Shown one piece after another: positions 46,038 through 54,567 of a DNA stretch of 64,000 nt. The stretch spans positions 4,982 through 68,981 of the forward strand of contig CAWULT010000010.1 of the NCBI GenBank assembly GCA_963923455.1, given 5' to 3'. Each line of letters begins with the position of its first letter. Positions within the stretch are counted from its first letter, which is position 1. The position numbers were made by a program, and so were the translations under genes. Below the pieces are notes generated by a model. It was not told the DNA's origin. It searched no databases and saw only the letters and a list, made by a program, of their open reading frames with translations. Source of the DNA: CAWULT01 sp963923455 (GTDB lineage Bacteria; Acidobacteriota; Vicinamibacteria; Vicinamibacterales; UBA2999).

Positions 46038-47684
46038 TCAGCGCCCGGCCGTCGCGGCAGCCGGCGGCGTCGCAGGCACGGACACGGGCGGGTCGAAGAC
46101 GTCGAGCAGCGTCCGCGTCAGCGTGTGCATCGGGCCGAGCGACGCGCGCACGGGGTTCATGCCGGGCGTGAAGCCGCGCGCCACGAGCCGCTGGACGATC
46201 TCGGGCCGGTTCGTGACGATGTGCACCGGCACGTCCCACGAGGCGCCCTCGCCGCTGACCGCGGACGCCGGCTGATGATCGCCGATCAGCACCATCACCA
46301 GATCCCGGCCGCGCTGATGGCGCAGGTAGCCCCCGAACGAGGTCAGCGCATACGCCACGGCGTTGACGTACGACGGGCCGAGATCCAGCCACTCGGGCTG
46401 GTGCTCGAAGGCGCGCTCGACGTCGGCCTCGTCGTACGGCTCCTTCGACAGCAGCCGCGTCCAGTCCGGCTGGTACGGGGCCGTGGGGCCGAACGGCGCA
46501 TGCGTGCTGGTCGTCGGGAAGAAGACGAACCGGCGCGGGCCGGCGTCCGGCCGGGGATCGAGCCGGTCGATCATCCCGATCGCGTACTGATCCGGAATGG
46601 CCCACCACCCGAACTGCGGCCCCTGGTACTGCAGGCTCAGCTCGCCGTTGATCCGCGCGAATCGGTAGAACGCGCCCTCGGGCCACTCGGAGCTGAGGCC
46701 GGGCATCACCGCCATCGCGTGGTAGCCGGCGCGGCCGAACGTCGCAACGATGGTGTCGCGGTCGCGCTGTGACATCAGCACGGCGTTGGTCTCCTCGTTG
46801 CGGACCTCCACGCCGGACATCAGGCTCACGTGCGCGAGCCACGACGACCCGCCAAAGGTCGGTGAGGTGACGAACGCCGACACCACCTGGCGCCCCGACG
46901 CGGCGACATCGGCCGCGAACCGCGTCCGTGCCGGCGCGAGCGGCTCGCGAAACTCTCCGCGGTCGTAGGTGACCGCGCCGTACGACTCCATGAACACCAG
47001 CAGCACGTCCGCGCCGCGCACGCCGGCCAGGCTCGACTCGAGCGAGGGGCGCGGCAGCGCGCCGACCCCGCCGAACGCCAGCACCTGGCGAACGAAGATC
47101 CCGCCCTGCCGCGCGTAGACGCGGCTGACGGGCTCGCTCACCGGGTGGCCGTTCTCGCCGAAGGCGCCGGCGAGCTGCGCGCCGTACAGGAGGATGACCG
47201 CCGAGGCGAGCACCAGCAGGACGCGCCGCTCGCCCGGAGACGCCGCGGCTGCGGCCACGTGCCTGAAGCCCCATCGCATCAGGCGATAGAGGATGAAGAG
47301 CACGAGCCCCACGGCGCCGACGATGCCCACCAGCAGCAGTGCCGGCTTGGCGTCGGTCATCATGTCGGCCACGGCGCCCAGGTGCTGCGCGTCCCAGTAG
47401 ATGTTGATCGGGCGGCCGAACAGCGCCATCACGGTCACGTGCACGTAGCGGCCGACGGCCATCAGCACCCAGAGCGCAGACAGGCCGCCCACCACGCGGC
47501 CCGGCACGCCGCCGGGCCGCCGCCCGAGGGCGCCCAGCAGCACCAGCGCCGCCGCCAGTTCCACCGACACCTCACCCTGCCACCGCACCATCGGCGTCGG
47601 CCAGAAGTCGTAGAACGTCAGCGCCGCGTTCAGCGCCACGACCGCCAGCCCCAGCACCGCCCACCGTCCCCCGTGCCCCGCCAC
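46038..47684 (-). CDS. Membrane-bound sulfatase-fold enzyme (LTA synthase/phosphoethanolamine transferase-like)
   Basis: About 548 residues. Five hydrophobic helices (residues ~8-200) precede a periplasmic alkaline-phosphatase-fold domain. The domain starts at DVLLVFMESYG, contains SPTFGGSSWLAH with a likely nucleophile Ser/Thr, THAPFGP, and ends with VLIGDHQPAS, the metal-binding DH motif. Relatives transfer phosphoglycerol or phosphoethanolamine groups or hydrolyse sulfate esters. I take the GTG at 47684 as start because it lies just beyond the upstream gene. It follows a CDP-alcohol phosphatidyltransferase gene by 13 bases, which suggests a shared lipid-headgroup role. Confidence 0.83.
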   Translation of the reverse strand: MAGHGGRWAVLGLAVVALNAALTFYDFWPTPMVRWQGEVSVELAAALVLLGALGRRPGGVPGRVVGGLSALWVLMAVGRYVHVTVMALFGRPINIYWDAQHLGAVADMMTDAKPALLLVGIVGAVGLVLFILYRLMRWGFRHVAAAAASPGERRVLLVLASAVILLYGAQLAGAFGENGHPVSEPVSRVYARQGGIFVRQVLAFGGVGALPRPSLESSLAGVRGADVLLVFMESYGAVTYDRGEFREPLAPARTRFAADVAASGRQVVSAFVTSPTFGGSSWLAHVSLMSGVEVRNEETNAVLMSQRDRDTIVATFGRAGYHAMAVMPGLSSEWPEGAFYRFARINGELSLQYQGPQFGWWAIPDQYAIGMIDRLDPRPDAGPRRFVFFPTTSTHAPFGPTAPYQPDWTRLLSKEPYDEADVERAFEHQPEWLDLGPSYVNAVAYALTSFGGYLRHQRGRDLVMVLIGDHQPASAVSGEGASWDVPVHIVTNRPEIVQRLVARGFTPGMNPVRASLGPMHTLTRTLLDVFDPPVSVPATPPAAATAGR

Positions 47685-47697
47685 TAGCTCGTCACCA

Positions 47698-48447
47698 TTA
47701 CCCTTCCGACAGGCCCGCGGCCTGGCGCGCACGCCACAGCCACGCCACGTCGACCCCGAACGACCATGCGAGCAGCGCCAGCGACGCGGCCGCCGCCACG
47801 GCACCGAGGCGCGGCCCGACCGTCGGCAGCAGCAGCACCACCAGCGTGACGACCTGCACCACGCACACCGCCTGGCGCCGCCACCGACGCGGCAACGGCG
47901 CCTCGAGCCACGGCCACAGCCAACCGGCCGCGACGAAGGCGTAGCGCATCAAGCCGGACGCCAGCACCCAGGGGCCCGCCTTGTCGAGCTGCCACACCAG
48001 CACCGACAGCACCATGATCAGCAGCGCGTCCGTCTCCATGTCGAAGCGCGCGCCGAAGGGGCTGGCCAACCCCGTCCGCCTGGCCAGCCGGCCGTCGAGG
48101 CCGTCGCACGCGGCGGCCATCATGCCGACCGCGAACGCCGCCGTCGCCGCCCGATCGGTCACGGCTTCGCCGGCGAGCGCGGCGAGCAGCGCGACGAGCG
48201 CCGCCCGCACCGTCGTGACGACGTTGGCCGGCCCGAACCGCGGGTGCGGATGCGCGCCAAGACCCGCGAGCGCCACGACCATCACCGCACCGAACGTCGC
48301 GATGACCTTGACCGGGTACGCCGGCGACAGCGCCAGCGCCTGACGAACGGCCGCCGCCGTGACGCCGCCGGCGGCACCGCACGCCACGACCGCGGCGGCG
48401 CCACGAGCCATCAGCGACGCGCGAACGCCACCCGCCGACGCCACCAT
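47698..48447 (-). CDS. CDP-alcohol phosphatidyltransferase family protein
   Basis: A 249-residue membrane protein. The CDP-alcohol motif is complete: CDGLDGRLARRTGLASPFG followed by ARFDMETD, matching D-x2-D-G-x2-A-R-x8-G-x3-D-x3-D. About six helices surround it. It links a phospholipid or sugar alcohol through CMP release. The start at the ATG at 48447 is chosen because the longer frame would run into the divergent promoter. It precedes the sulfatase-fold gene in one operon and diverges from the pterin-like cluster. Confidence 0.88.
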   Translation of the reverse strand: MVASAGGVRASLMARGAAAVVACGAAGGVTAAAVRQALALSPAYPVKVIATFGAVMVVALAGLGAHPHPRFGPANVVTTVRAALVALLAALAGEAVTDRAATAAFAVGMMAAACDGLDGRLARRTGLASPFGARFDMETDALLIMVLSVLVWQLDKAGPWVLASGLMRYAFVAAGWLWPWLEAPLPRRWRRQAVCVVQVVTLVVLLLPTVGPRLGAVAAAASLALLAWSFGVDVAWLWRARQAAGLSEG

Positions 48448-48488
48448 CACCGGCCGCTCACGATATGCTGTGACGAGCCCCCCGCACG

Positions 48489-49463
48489 ATGACCCCCGAC
48501 GCACGAGCCTTCTGGACCATTGCCCCGGGACGCGGCGAGATCCGCGAGGAGACGCTGCCGCGCCCCACGCCGCGAGACGTGGTGGTCCGCACGCTCTACA
48601 GCGGGATCAGTCGCGGAACCGAGTCGCTCGTCTTCCATGGCCGGGTGCCCGTCTCAGAATACCAGCGCATGCGGGCGCCGTTTCAGCAGGGCGACTTCCC
48701 CGGCCCCGTGAAGTACGGCTATTCCAGCGTGGGCCGCGTCGAGGAAGGCCCGGCGGACCTGCTGGATCGCGACGTGTTCGTCCTGTTCCCGCACCAGACG
48801 CGCTATGTGGTGCCGGCCTCCGCGCTGCACCTGCTGCCCGAGCACATGCCGGCCCGGCGCGCCATTCTCGCGGCCAACATGGAGACCGCGATCAACGGCG
48901 TGTGGGACGCGGGCATCCTGCCCGGCGACCGCGTCCGCGTCGTGGGCGGCGGCACCGTGGGCTGCCTCGTGGCGTGGCTGGCGGCCCGCATCCCCGGATG
49001 CGAGGTGGGGCTCGTCGACATCAACCCGCGGCGCGCAGAAGTGGCCAGGGACCTGGGCGTGGCGTTCGCCACGCCGGACTTCGCCGAGGGTGACGCCGAC
49101 GTCGTCATCCACGCAAGCGGTTCGCCCGCGGGCCTGTCGCTGGCGATTCGCCTCGCCGGGTTCGAGACCACCATCCTCGAGCTGAGCTGGTACGGCGACC
49201 AGGCGGTGCCGGTGGAACTCGGCGGCCCATTCCACGCGCGGCGCCTGACGATCAAGTCGTCGCAGGTGGGCCACGTCGCCGCCGGCCAGCGCGCCCGCTG
49301 GAGCCACCAGCGCCGCATGCAACTGGCGCTGTCGCTGCTGCAGGACCCGGCCCTCGACGTGCTGATCACCGGCGAGAGTACGTTCGCGACGCTGCCGTCG
49401 CTGATGCCGCAGCTGACGGCCGACGGGCGCGACACGCTCTGCCACTGCATCCGCTACTTCTGA
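48489..49463 (+). CDS. Zinc-type (MDR) dehydrogenase, first gene of the pterin-like cluster
   Basis: A 324-residue medium-chain dehydrogenase/reductase. The N-terminal GroES-like domain (LYSGISRGTESLVFHG) is unusual in lacking the structural zinc cysteines. The Rossmann domain starts at VRVVGGGTVGCLVAWLAA. The RGTE motif places it in a subgroup often found with PTPS-like and glycosyltransferase genes. It may oxidise or reduce a side chain of a pterin-like intermediate; this is inferred from context. The start ATG is at 48489, with a plausible -10 (ATATGCT) around 48463. The next gene follows after 19 bases. Confidence 0.87.
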   Translation: MTPDARAFWTIAPGRGEIREETLPRPTPRDVVVRTLYSGISRGTESLVFHGRVPVSEYQRMRAPFQQGDFPGPVKYGYSSVGRVEEGPADLLDRDVFVLFPHQTRYVVPASALHLLPEHMPARRAILAANMETAINGVWDAGILPGDRVRVVGGGTVGCLVAWLAARIPGCEVGLVDINPRRAEVARDLGVAFATPDFAEGDADVVIHASGSPAGLSLAIRLAGFETTILELSWYGDQAVPVELGGPFHARRLTIKSSQVGHVAAGQRARWSHQRRMQLALSLLQDPALDVLITGESTFATLPSLMPQLTADGRDTLCHCIRYF

Positions 49464-49482
49464 CCCTCACAGGATTCCGCCC

Positions 49483-49890
49483 ATGTACAGCGTGACCGTC
49501 CGCGACCACTTCATGATCGCCCACAGCTTCCGCGGCGAGGTCTTCGGCCCGGCGCAGAAGCTGCACGGCGCCACCTACGTCGTGGACGCGGAGTTCAAGC
49601 GATCCGCGCTCGACGGCAACAACATCGTGGTCGACATCGGGCTCGCCACCACGGTCCTGCACCGCATCCTCGGCGAGCTGAACTTCCGCAACCTGGACGA
49701 CGAGCCAGCCTTCCGCGGCCAGAACACCACCACGGAGTTCCTGGCGCGGACGATCTTCGACCGGCTGGCGAGGGCCATCGCGCGGGACGAACTGGGCGGG
49801 GACGCCGCGCACATCGAGTCGATCAAGGTCACGCTGGCGGAATCCCACGTGGCGACGGCGGCCTTCGAGGGCCGGCTCCGCCAGTCGTAG
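49483..49890 (+). CDS. 6-pyruvoyltetrahydropterin synthase/QueD homologue with altered active site
   Basis: A 135-residue member of the PTPS/QueD family, which acts on 7,8-dihydroneopterin triphosphate. His14 (MIAHSF) and His28 (KLHGA) align with two zinc ligands. By my alignment the third ligand, the second His of the usual HGH motif, is Ala30, and the catalytic Cys four residues before His28 is Ala24. The NTTTEFLA and VTLAESHV segments are kept. So the fold and pterin pocket look intact but the chemistry may differ from QueD or PTPS. It sits between the MDR dehydrogenase and a glycosyltransferase, in a cluster with a methyltransferase and a RibD-type reductase. Confidence 0.85.
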   Translation: MYSVTVRDHFMIAHSFRGEVFGPAQKLHGATYVVDAEFKRSALDGNNIVVDIGLATTVLHRILGELNFRNLDDEPAFRGQNTTTEFLARTIFDRLARAIARDELGGDAAHIESIKVTLAESHVATAAFEGRLRQS

Positions 49891-49906
49891 CCGCCCGGGG
49901 CTCCGC

Positions 49907-50968
49907 ATGCCGGCCGTCGTCCTGCTCGTGCCCGGTTCGATCGCGACGCGCACCGGCGGCTATGGCTACGACCGGCGCATCGTCGCCGGGCTGCGGGAGC
50001 TGGGCTGGCAGGTGACCGTCCGGGAACTGGACGGAAGTTTTCCCCGTCCGACGCCGTCCGCGTTGCAGGGGGCGGCCCGGGCGCTGGCGGCGCTGCCGGA
50101 CGGGGCCGTTGTGCTGGCCGACGGCCTCGCCTACGGCGCGATGCCAGACGAGGCGCGGGCAGAGGCCGCGCGCCTGCGGATCGTGGCACTGGTGCACCAT
50201 CCCCTCGCGGAGGAGTCGGGGCTCGACGCCTCCACGGCGCAGGCACTGGCCGCCAGCGAACGCGCCGCACTGGCGGCGGCGCGCCACGTCGTGGTGACGA
50301 GCCACCGTACGGCGGCCCGCCTGCCCGACTACGGCGTGACGCCCGATCGGATTTCGGTGGTCGAACCCGGGACCGACCCGGCGCCCCTCGCGCCGGGGTC
50401 TGGCGGTGAGGCGGTGCACCTGCTCTGCGTCGCGTCACTGACACCGCGCAAGGGACACGCCGGCCTGCTGCGGGCGCTGTCTCGGCTGACGGCGCTGCCG
50501 TGGCGCCTGACCTGCGTGGGCGGCGCGCTGCATCCGCCGACGGCGGAGCGCCTGCGCGAATTGACAGCCACGCTCGGCCTGGCCGACCGCGTCACGATGG
50601 CGGGTGAAGGCGACGACGCCATGCTCGCCGCCGCCTACGCGGGCGCGGACGTCTTCGTGCTGCCGACGCTGTACGAAGGCTACGGTATGGTGGTGGCTGA
50701 GGCACTGGCGCGCGGCCTGCCCGTGGTCAGCACGCCGACCGGCGCCATCGCGGCTCTCGTCGGCGAGCACGCCGGGGTGCTGGTGCCGCCCGGCGACGAC
50801 GCCGCGCTCGAGGCCGCGCTGCGCCGGGTGATCGGCGACCCGGCCCTGCGCGCCCGGCTCTCGGAGGGGGCCCGCCGTGTGCGCGCGCACCTGCCGACGT
50901 GGGCCGACGCGGCGTCGCGGATGGCCGACATCCTCACACGAACGGGGAGCGATGGCATTTTCACTTGA
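49907..50968 (+). CDS. GT4-type glycosyltransferase
   Basis: A 353-residue GT-B glycosyltransferase. The N-terminal donor-opening segment is TGGYGYDRRIVAGLRELGW. The C-terminal domain has LCVASLTPRKGHAGLLRAL and the nucleotide-sugar motif EGYGMVVAEALARGLPVV. It follows the PTPS-like gene after 16 bases and overlaps the methyltransferase gene by 17 bases, so the three form a transcriptional unit. In this context it may add a sugar to a pterin-like molecule, as in known pterin glycosides, but a lipid or protein acceptor is not excluded. Confidence 0.88.
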   Translation: MPAVVLLVPGSIATRTGGYGYDRRIVAGLRELGWQVTVRELDGSFPRPTPSALQGAARALAALPDGAVVLADGLAYGAMPDEARAEAARLRIVALVHHPLAEESGLDASTAQALAASERAALAAARHVVVTSHRTAARLPDYGVTPDRISVVEPGTDPAPLAPGSGGEAVHLLCVASLTPRKGHAGLLRALSRLTALPWRLTCVGGALHPPTAERLRELTATLGLADRVTMAGEGDDAMLAAAYAGADVFVLPTLYEGYGMVVAEALARGLPVVSTPTGAIAALVGEHAGVLVPPGDDAALEAALRRVIGDPALRARLSEGARRVRAHLPTWADAASRMADILTRTGSDGIFT

Positions 50969-51827
50969 GTGGCTGATGCTGCGTGAGCCGGCGGACCACG
51001 CGGCCCGCTCCGCCGCGCTGACCGCGCGCGTCGTCGACCACCTGGCACGCACGCGGGACCCCGAGGCGGTGACCGTGCTGGACCTCGGGGCGGGAGCCGG
51101 CTCGAACCTGCGCTACCTCGAGCCTCACCTGCCCGCGTATCAGCACTGGCTGCTGGTGGACCACGACGCCGAGCTGCTGCACGAAGCGAGTGGCTTGACG
51201 ATGACGCACGGCCTGGCGCGGGGACTGTCGTTCATGACCGACGGCACGCGCGCCACGCTGCATGGGCGCGGCCGCCGCTGCCAGGTGCTGACCCGCGTGG
51301 CCGACCTCGCCGCGCTCGACGACGCGGACCTCTTCGCCGGACGCACGCTCGTGACCGGCGCCGCGCTGCTGGACCTGGTGTCCGACGCGTGGCTCGAGCA
51401 GCTGGCGGCCCGCTGCCGCGCGACGCGCGCGACGGTGCTCTTCACGCTGACCTACGACGGCCGCATCGCCTGCGATCCCCACGACCCGGACGACGAGTTC
51501 GTCCGGCGGCTCGTGAACCGGCACCAGCACGGCGACAAGGGCTTCGGGCCCGCCGCGGGCCCGGACGCCACGGCCGTGGCGCGGGCATGCTTCGAGCGGG
51601 CGGGCTTCGACGTGCAGGTGGAGCCGAGCGACTGGGTGCTCGACCCGGGTGCGGCCGACCTGCAGCGACCGCTCATCGACGGCTGGGCCGGCGCGGCGCG
51701 CGAGATCGCCCCGGACGATGCGGCGCGCATCGACGCGTGGCGCGACCGGCGCATCGCGGACATCGACGCCGGACGCTCGCGCCTCCGCGTCGGGCACCAG
51801 GACCTGGCGGCCTGGCCGCGCGAGTAG
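50952..51827 (+). CDS. Class I SAM-dependent methyltransferase
   Basis: A 291-residue methyltransferase. The SAM motif I is VTVLDLGAGAGSNLRYL near residue 43, and motif II is near LVTGAALLDLVSD. I start it at the ATG at 50952 (MAFSLEWLML), inside the end of the glycosyltransferase gene, because the longer frame has no typical N-terminus. It could methylate a sugar or the ring of the product made by the cluster; this is inferred from the operon only. Confidence 0.85.
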   Translation: MAFSLEWLMLREPADHAARSAALTARVVDHLARTRDPEAVTVLDLGAGAGSNLRYLEPHLPAYQHWLLVDHDAELLHEASGLTMTHGLARGLSFMTDGTRATLHGRGRRCQVLTRVADLAALDDADLFAGRTLVTGAALLDLVSDAWLEQLAARCRATRATVLFTLTYDGRIACDPHDPDDEFVRRLVNRHQHGDKGFGPAAGPDATAVARACFERAGFDVQVEPSDWVLDPGAADLQRPLIDGWAGAAREIAPDDAARIDAWRDRRIADIDAGRSRLRVGHQDLAAWPRE

Positions 51828-51914
51828 CGCGAGCGAGGCGCGGCTGTCCGCCACGAGCACCGGCCGCGCCCCGCCGCGGATCGTGCGCGACCCCGAAAGC
51901 CAGAGTGCCGCGCG

Positions 51915-52895
51915 TCAGATGATGCGCGTGACGGGCGGCGTGACGGACGGGCTGGCGGGCGTGCTCGCGCTGGCCGTGAGATCGCAGTCGAACAGCACGT
52001 CGGTGCCCATGCGGAACACGCGGTGACGCGGGCGGATGCAGTCGCGCAGGGCCAGCGGCCCCGGCAGGCGGATGGCCGGGCGGCCCTCGCCGATCACGAA
52101 GGGGGCAATCGCCACCTGCAGCCGGGTCAGCAGGTTCGCCTCCAGGAAGGCGGACACCGTGACGCCGCCTCCTTCCACGAACACGCGCGCGCACCCGCGC
52201 GCGCGCAGCAGCGCGAGCAGTTCGACGAGGTCCAGTCCGGACGGCCCGTCGCCCAGTCCGACGACCGTGGCCGTGCCGAACGACGTTTCGCCAGGCACCA
52301 GGCTCGACCGCGGGCAGACGTAGAGCGTCGGCACGCCGGCGTCCTGGAACACCCGGTAGGTGGGCGACAACCGCCGGCCCGGGTCGAGCACCACCCGCAG
52401 CGGGTTCGGGCCGCTCACCTGCCGGGTCGTCAGCAGTGGGTCGTCGAACGCAACGGTGCCGGGACCCACCACGACGGCATCGCAGAGCGCCCGCAGCCGG
52501 TGCAGGTGCAGGATGTTCTCCTCGCCCGTCACGTACTGCGAGTCGCCGGACATCGTCGCGATGAAGCCGTCCAGGCTCTGCCCCAGATGCCCGACGGTGA
52601 TCGGGTGTGCACGCGTCGCGCTGCAGATGGGCAGGTAGAGGTCGACCAGCGCGGTCCGCGGGTCGTCGGGCGGCAGCGTCGTGCGCCAGCCGGCGCCAGG
52701 CACCCACTCGAGCAGCGCGTCAGGATGTCCCGGCGGCAGCGCACGCAAGGCCGGGCCGTCGAGTCCGAAGGCCAGATGGCGGCCGCTGGCGGCGCACGCT
52801 TCGGCCTCACGAGCCGCGGCCTGCGCCAGCGTCCACGCCGACTCGGTGCCCCAGGGATCTGGCACGTCCGCCGGCTGCCGCATCTGTTGCCCCAT
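51915..52895 (-). CDS. RibD-type (dihydrofolate reductase-fold) reductase
   Basis: A 326-residue protein. About 95 N-terminal residues of unknown fold precede a RibD C-terminal/dihydrofolate reductase-like domain. Hallmarks are HPITVGHLGQSLDGFIA, AVVVGPGTVAFDDPLLTTR, the RVVLDPGRRL segment and VFVEGGGVTVSAFLE. Such enzymes reduce a ribosylaminopyrimidine or a pterin with NADPH. It lacks the RibD deaminase domain. It is convergent with the methyltransferase gene and closes the pterin-like cluster. A short region of 56 bases separates it from the divergent FkbM gene. Confidence 0.86.
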   Translation of the reverse strand: MGQQMRQPADVPDPWGTESAWTLAQAAAREAEACAASGRHLAFGLDGPALRALPPGHPDALLEWVPGAGWRTTLPPDDPRTALVDLYLPICSATRAHPITVGHLGQSLDGFIATMSGDSQYVTGEENILHLHRLRALCDAVVVGPGTVAFDDPLLTTRQVSGPNPLRVVLDPGRRLSPTYRVFQDAGVPTLYVCPRSSLVPGETSFGTATVVGLGDGPSGLDLVELLALLRARGCARVFVEGGGVTVSAFLEANLLTRLQVAIAPFVIGEGRPAIRLPGPLALRDCIRPRHRVFRMGTDVLFDCDLTASASTPASPSVTPPVTRII

Positions 52896-52951
52896 GTGCC
52901 TGCCGATTATAGTGGTGTCGTGGCGTTCGTCCCGCCGGGATCCCCTCGCGC

Positions 52952-53701
52952 ATGAGCCGTCTCGACCGCGCCCTCGGGCTCGCGCGCTCCGTGGTGACCT
53001 ACCACGCCATTCCGTTCCGCCAGCGCCGGATGCGCGCCCTCTACGGCACCTTCGTCGAGCCGGGCGACCTGGTGTTCGACATCGGCGCCCACGCCGGCAA
53101 CCGCGTGCGGGCGTTTCGCGCGCTGGGCTGTCGTGTGGTGGCCGTCGAGCCGCAGCCCGATTTCGTCTGGATGCTGCGCTGGCTGCTCGGCCGGTCGCCC
53201 GACGTGGAGATCCTGCCGGCGGCGGTGAGCGAGACCGAAGGCACCGCCCGGCTCTCTGTGAGCGATCGCACCCCGACCGTCTCGACGCTGGCGCACGAGT
53301 GGCGCGAGGAGCGCGCCGAGGAGCCCGACTTCGCCGGCGTCGAATGGAATCGCCACATCGAGGTGGAGACCACGACGATCGACGCGCTGATCGCGCGGTT
53401 CGGCGTGCCGGCCTTCGTCAAGATCGACGTGGAAGGCGGCGAACTGGACGTCCTGCGCGGCCTGTCGCGGCCGGTGCCGGCACTCTCGTTCGAGTACCTG
53501 CCGCGCGCGCTCGGCGCCGCCGACGCGTGCCTGCAGCGGCTGCTGGAACTGGGACCGTACGAGTTCAACTGGTCGCGCGGCGAGACGAACCGCTTCGTCG
53601 CCACGTCGTGGCTGGACCACCGGCAGCTGATCCGCCGCATCCGCGACGCCCACGAACAGCGCAACGGCGACATCTACGCACGCCTGCCGCCCCGCGACTG
53701 A
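52952..53701 (+). CDS. FkbM family methyltransferase
   Basis: A 249-residue methyltransferase of the FkbM family. Motif I is VFDIGAHAGNRVRAFRALG near residue 40, and the family FVKIDVEGGELDVLRGL segment is complete near residue 155. These enzymes often O-methylate sugars or polyketides. It is divergent from the RibD-like gene. A -10-like TATAGT (52908-52913) and a possible TTGCCC (52887-52892) with 15-base spacing precede it. Confidence 0.9.
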   Translation: MSRLDRALGLARSVVTYHAIPFRQRRMRALYGTFVEPGDLVFDIGAHAGNRVRAFRALGCRVVAVEPQPDFVWMLRWLLGRSPDVEILPAAVSETEGTARLSVSDRTPTVSTLAHEWREERAEEPDFAGVEWNRHIEVETTTIDALIARFGVPAFVKIDVEGGELDVLRGLSRPVPALSFEYLPRALGAADACLQRLLELGPYEFNWSRGETNRFVATSWLDHRQLIRRIRDAHEQRNGDIYARLPPRD

Positions 53702-53766
53702 TCGCGCGGGCAGCCCGGACCGCGGCCTGCGCCGGACGCGGCCAGGCTCGGCACGATCCGCCGCCG

Positions 53767-54471
53767 CTAGTTCCCCGCCCGCACCCCGGCCAGGAAGCGC
53801 CGGATGCGCCGCGCGTTCGCGCCGAGGTCCCCGACGCCGACACGCGACGTCGACCGGACGTCGATGCGCGACCCGCCGTCCACGGGCCGGACGCGAATCA
53901 CCACGTCGTCCTCGAAGCCGAACCAGAACGTGGTGTCCACGGCCTCGATGCGGCCTTCGACGGGCGCCGCCCCGGTCAGGCTCCATCCCAGCCCGCGTGC
54001 CGTCGCGAGCGCGCGGTCGAACGCCGCCGCGACCGGCATGGACAGCGTGACGGGCTGGATGTCGGGATAGGCACGCCGCTGCTGTTCGGCGACCGCCGCG
54101 CCCGGATAGTCGGACGGATTCGCCGCGTTGCGGCGCAACGGTCGCGCCTGGACGAACGCGGGCGGATCCGCCGTATCGGTCGTGATGTCGTGGATCGGCG
54201 GCGCGCCCGCGGCCGCCAGCACCTGCGCGGACGGAATCGCCACGACGGTCAGGCCGAGCGCGATGCCGACCATGGCGTCGCGCCACCGGCCGGTCTTGAA
54301 GCCGGCCATGAGCGAGAGCGAGGCCCCCGCCAGCCCGTCGAGCAGGCCCGCGCCGAGCAGCGCGAAGCCCACGACGAACGGCCAGAGGCCGGCACGCGTA
54401 CCGAGTGGACCGGCCAGCAGCAGCGCCGCACCCGAGCACGCGCAGATCACTCCTACCTTCAGCAGTGCCAT
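53767..54471 (-). CDS. DUF1499 membrane protein
   Basis: A 234-residue protein. Three hydrophobic helices in the first ~90 residues are followed by a DUF1499 domain (PDIQPVTLSMPVAAAFDRAL, EAVDTTFWFGFEDDVVIRVR, DVRSTSRVGVGDLGANA). DUF1499 is a widespread domain of unknown function. The ATG at 54471 is the only good start. It lies 96 bases from the sugar dehydrogenase gene and may be in the same transcript. Confidence 0.88.
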   Translation of the reverse strand: MALLKVGVICACSGAALLLAGPLGTRAGLWPFVVGFALLGAGLLDGLAGASLSLMAGFKTGRWRDAMVGIALGLTVVAIPSAQVLAAAGAPPIHDITTDTADPPAFVQARPLRRNAANPSDYPGAAVAEQQRRAYPDIQPVTLSMPVAAAFDRALATARGLGWSLTGAAPVEGRIEAVDTTFWFGFEDDVVIRVRPVDGGSRIDVRSTSRVGVGDLGANARRIRRFLAGVRAGN

Positions 54472-54567
54472 CGTCGCCTCGTCCCACGGGCAAACTTACA
54501 CGAAGGCCCTTGACTCTCCCTCGGTAGAGACGGTCTTCGCCCGCCTCCGGGCGGCGGCTCCGGCGCG

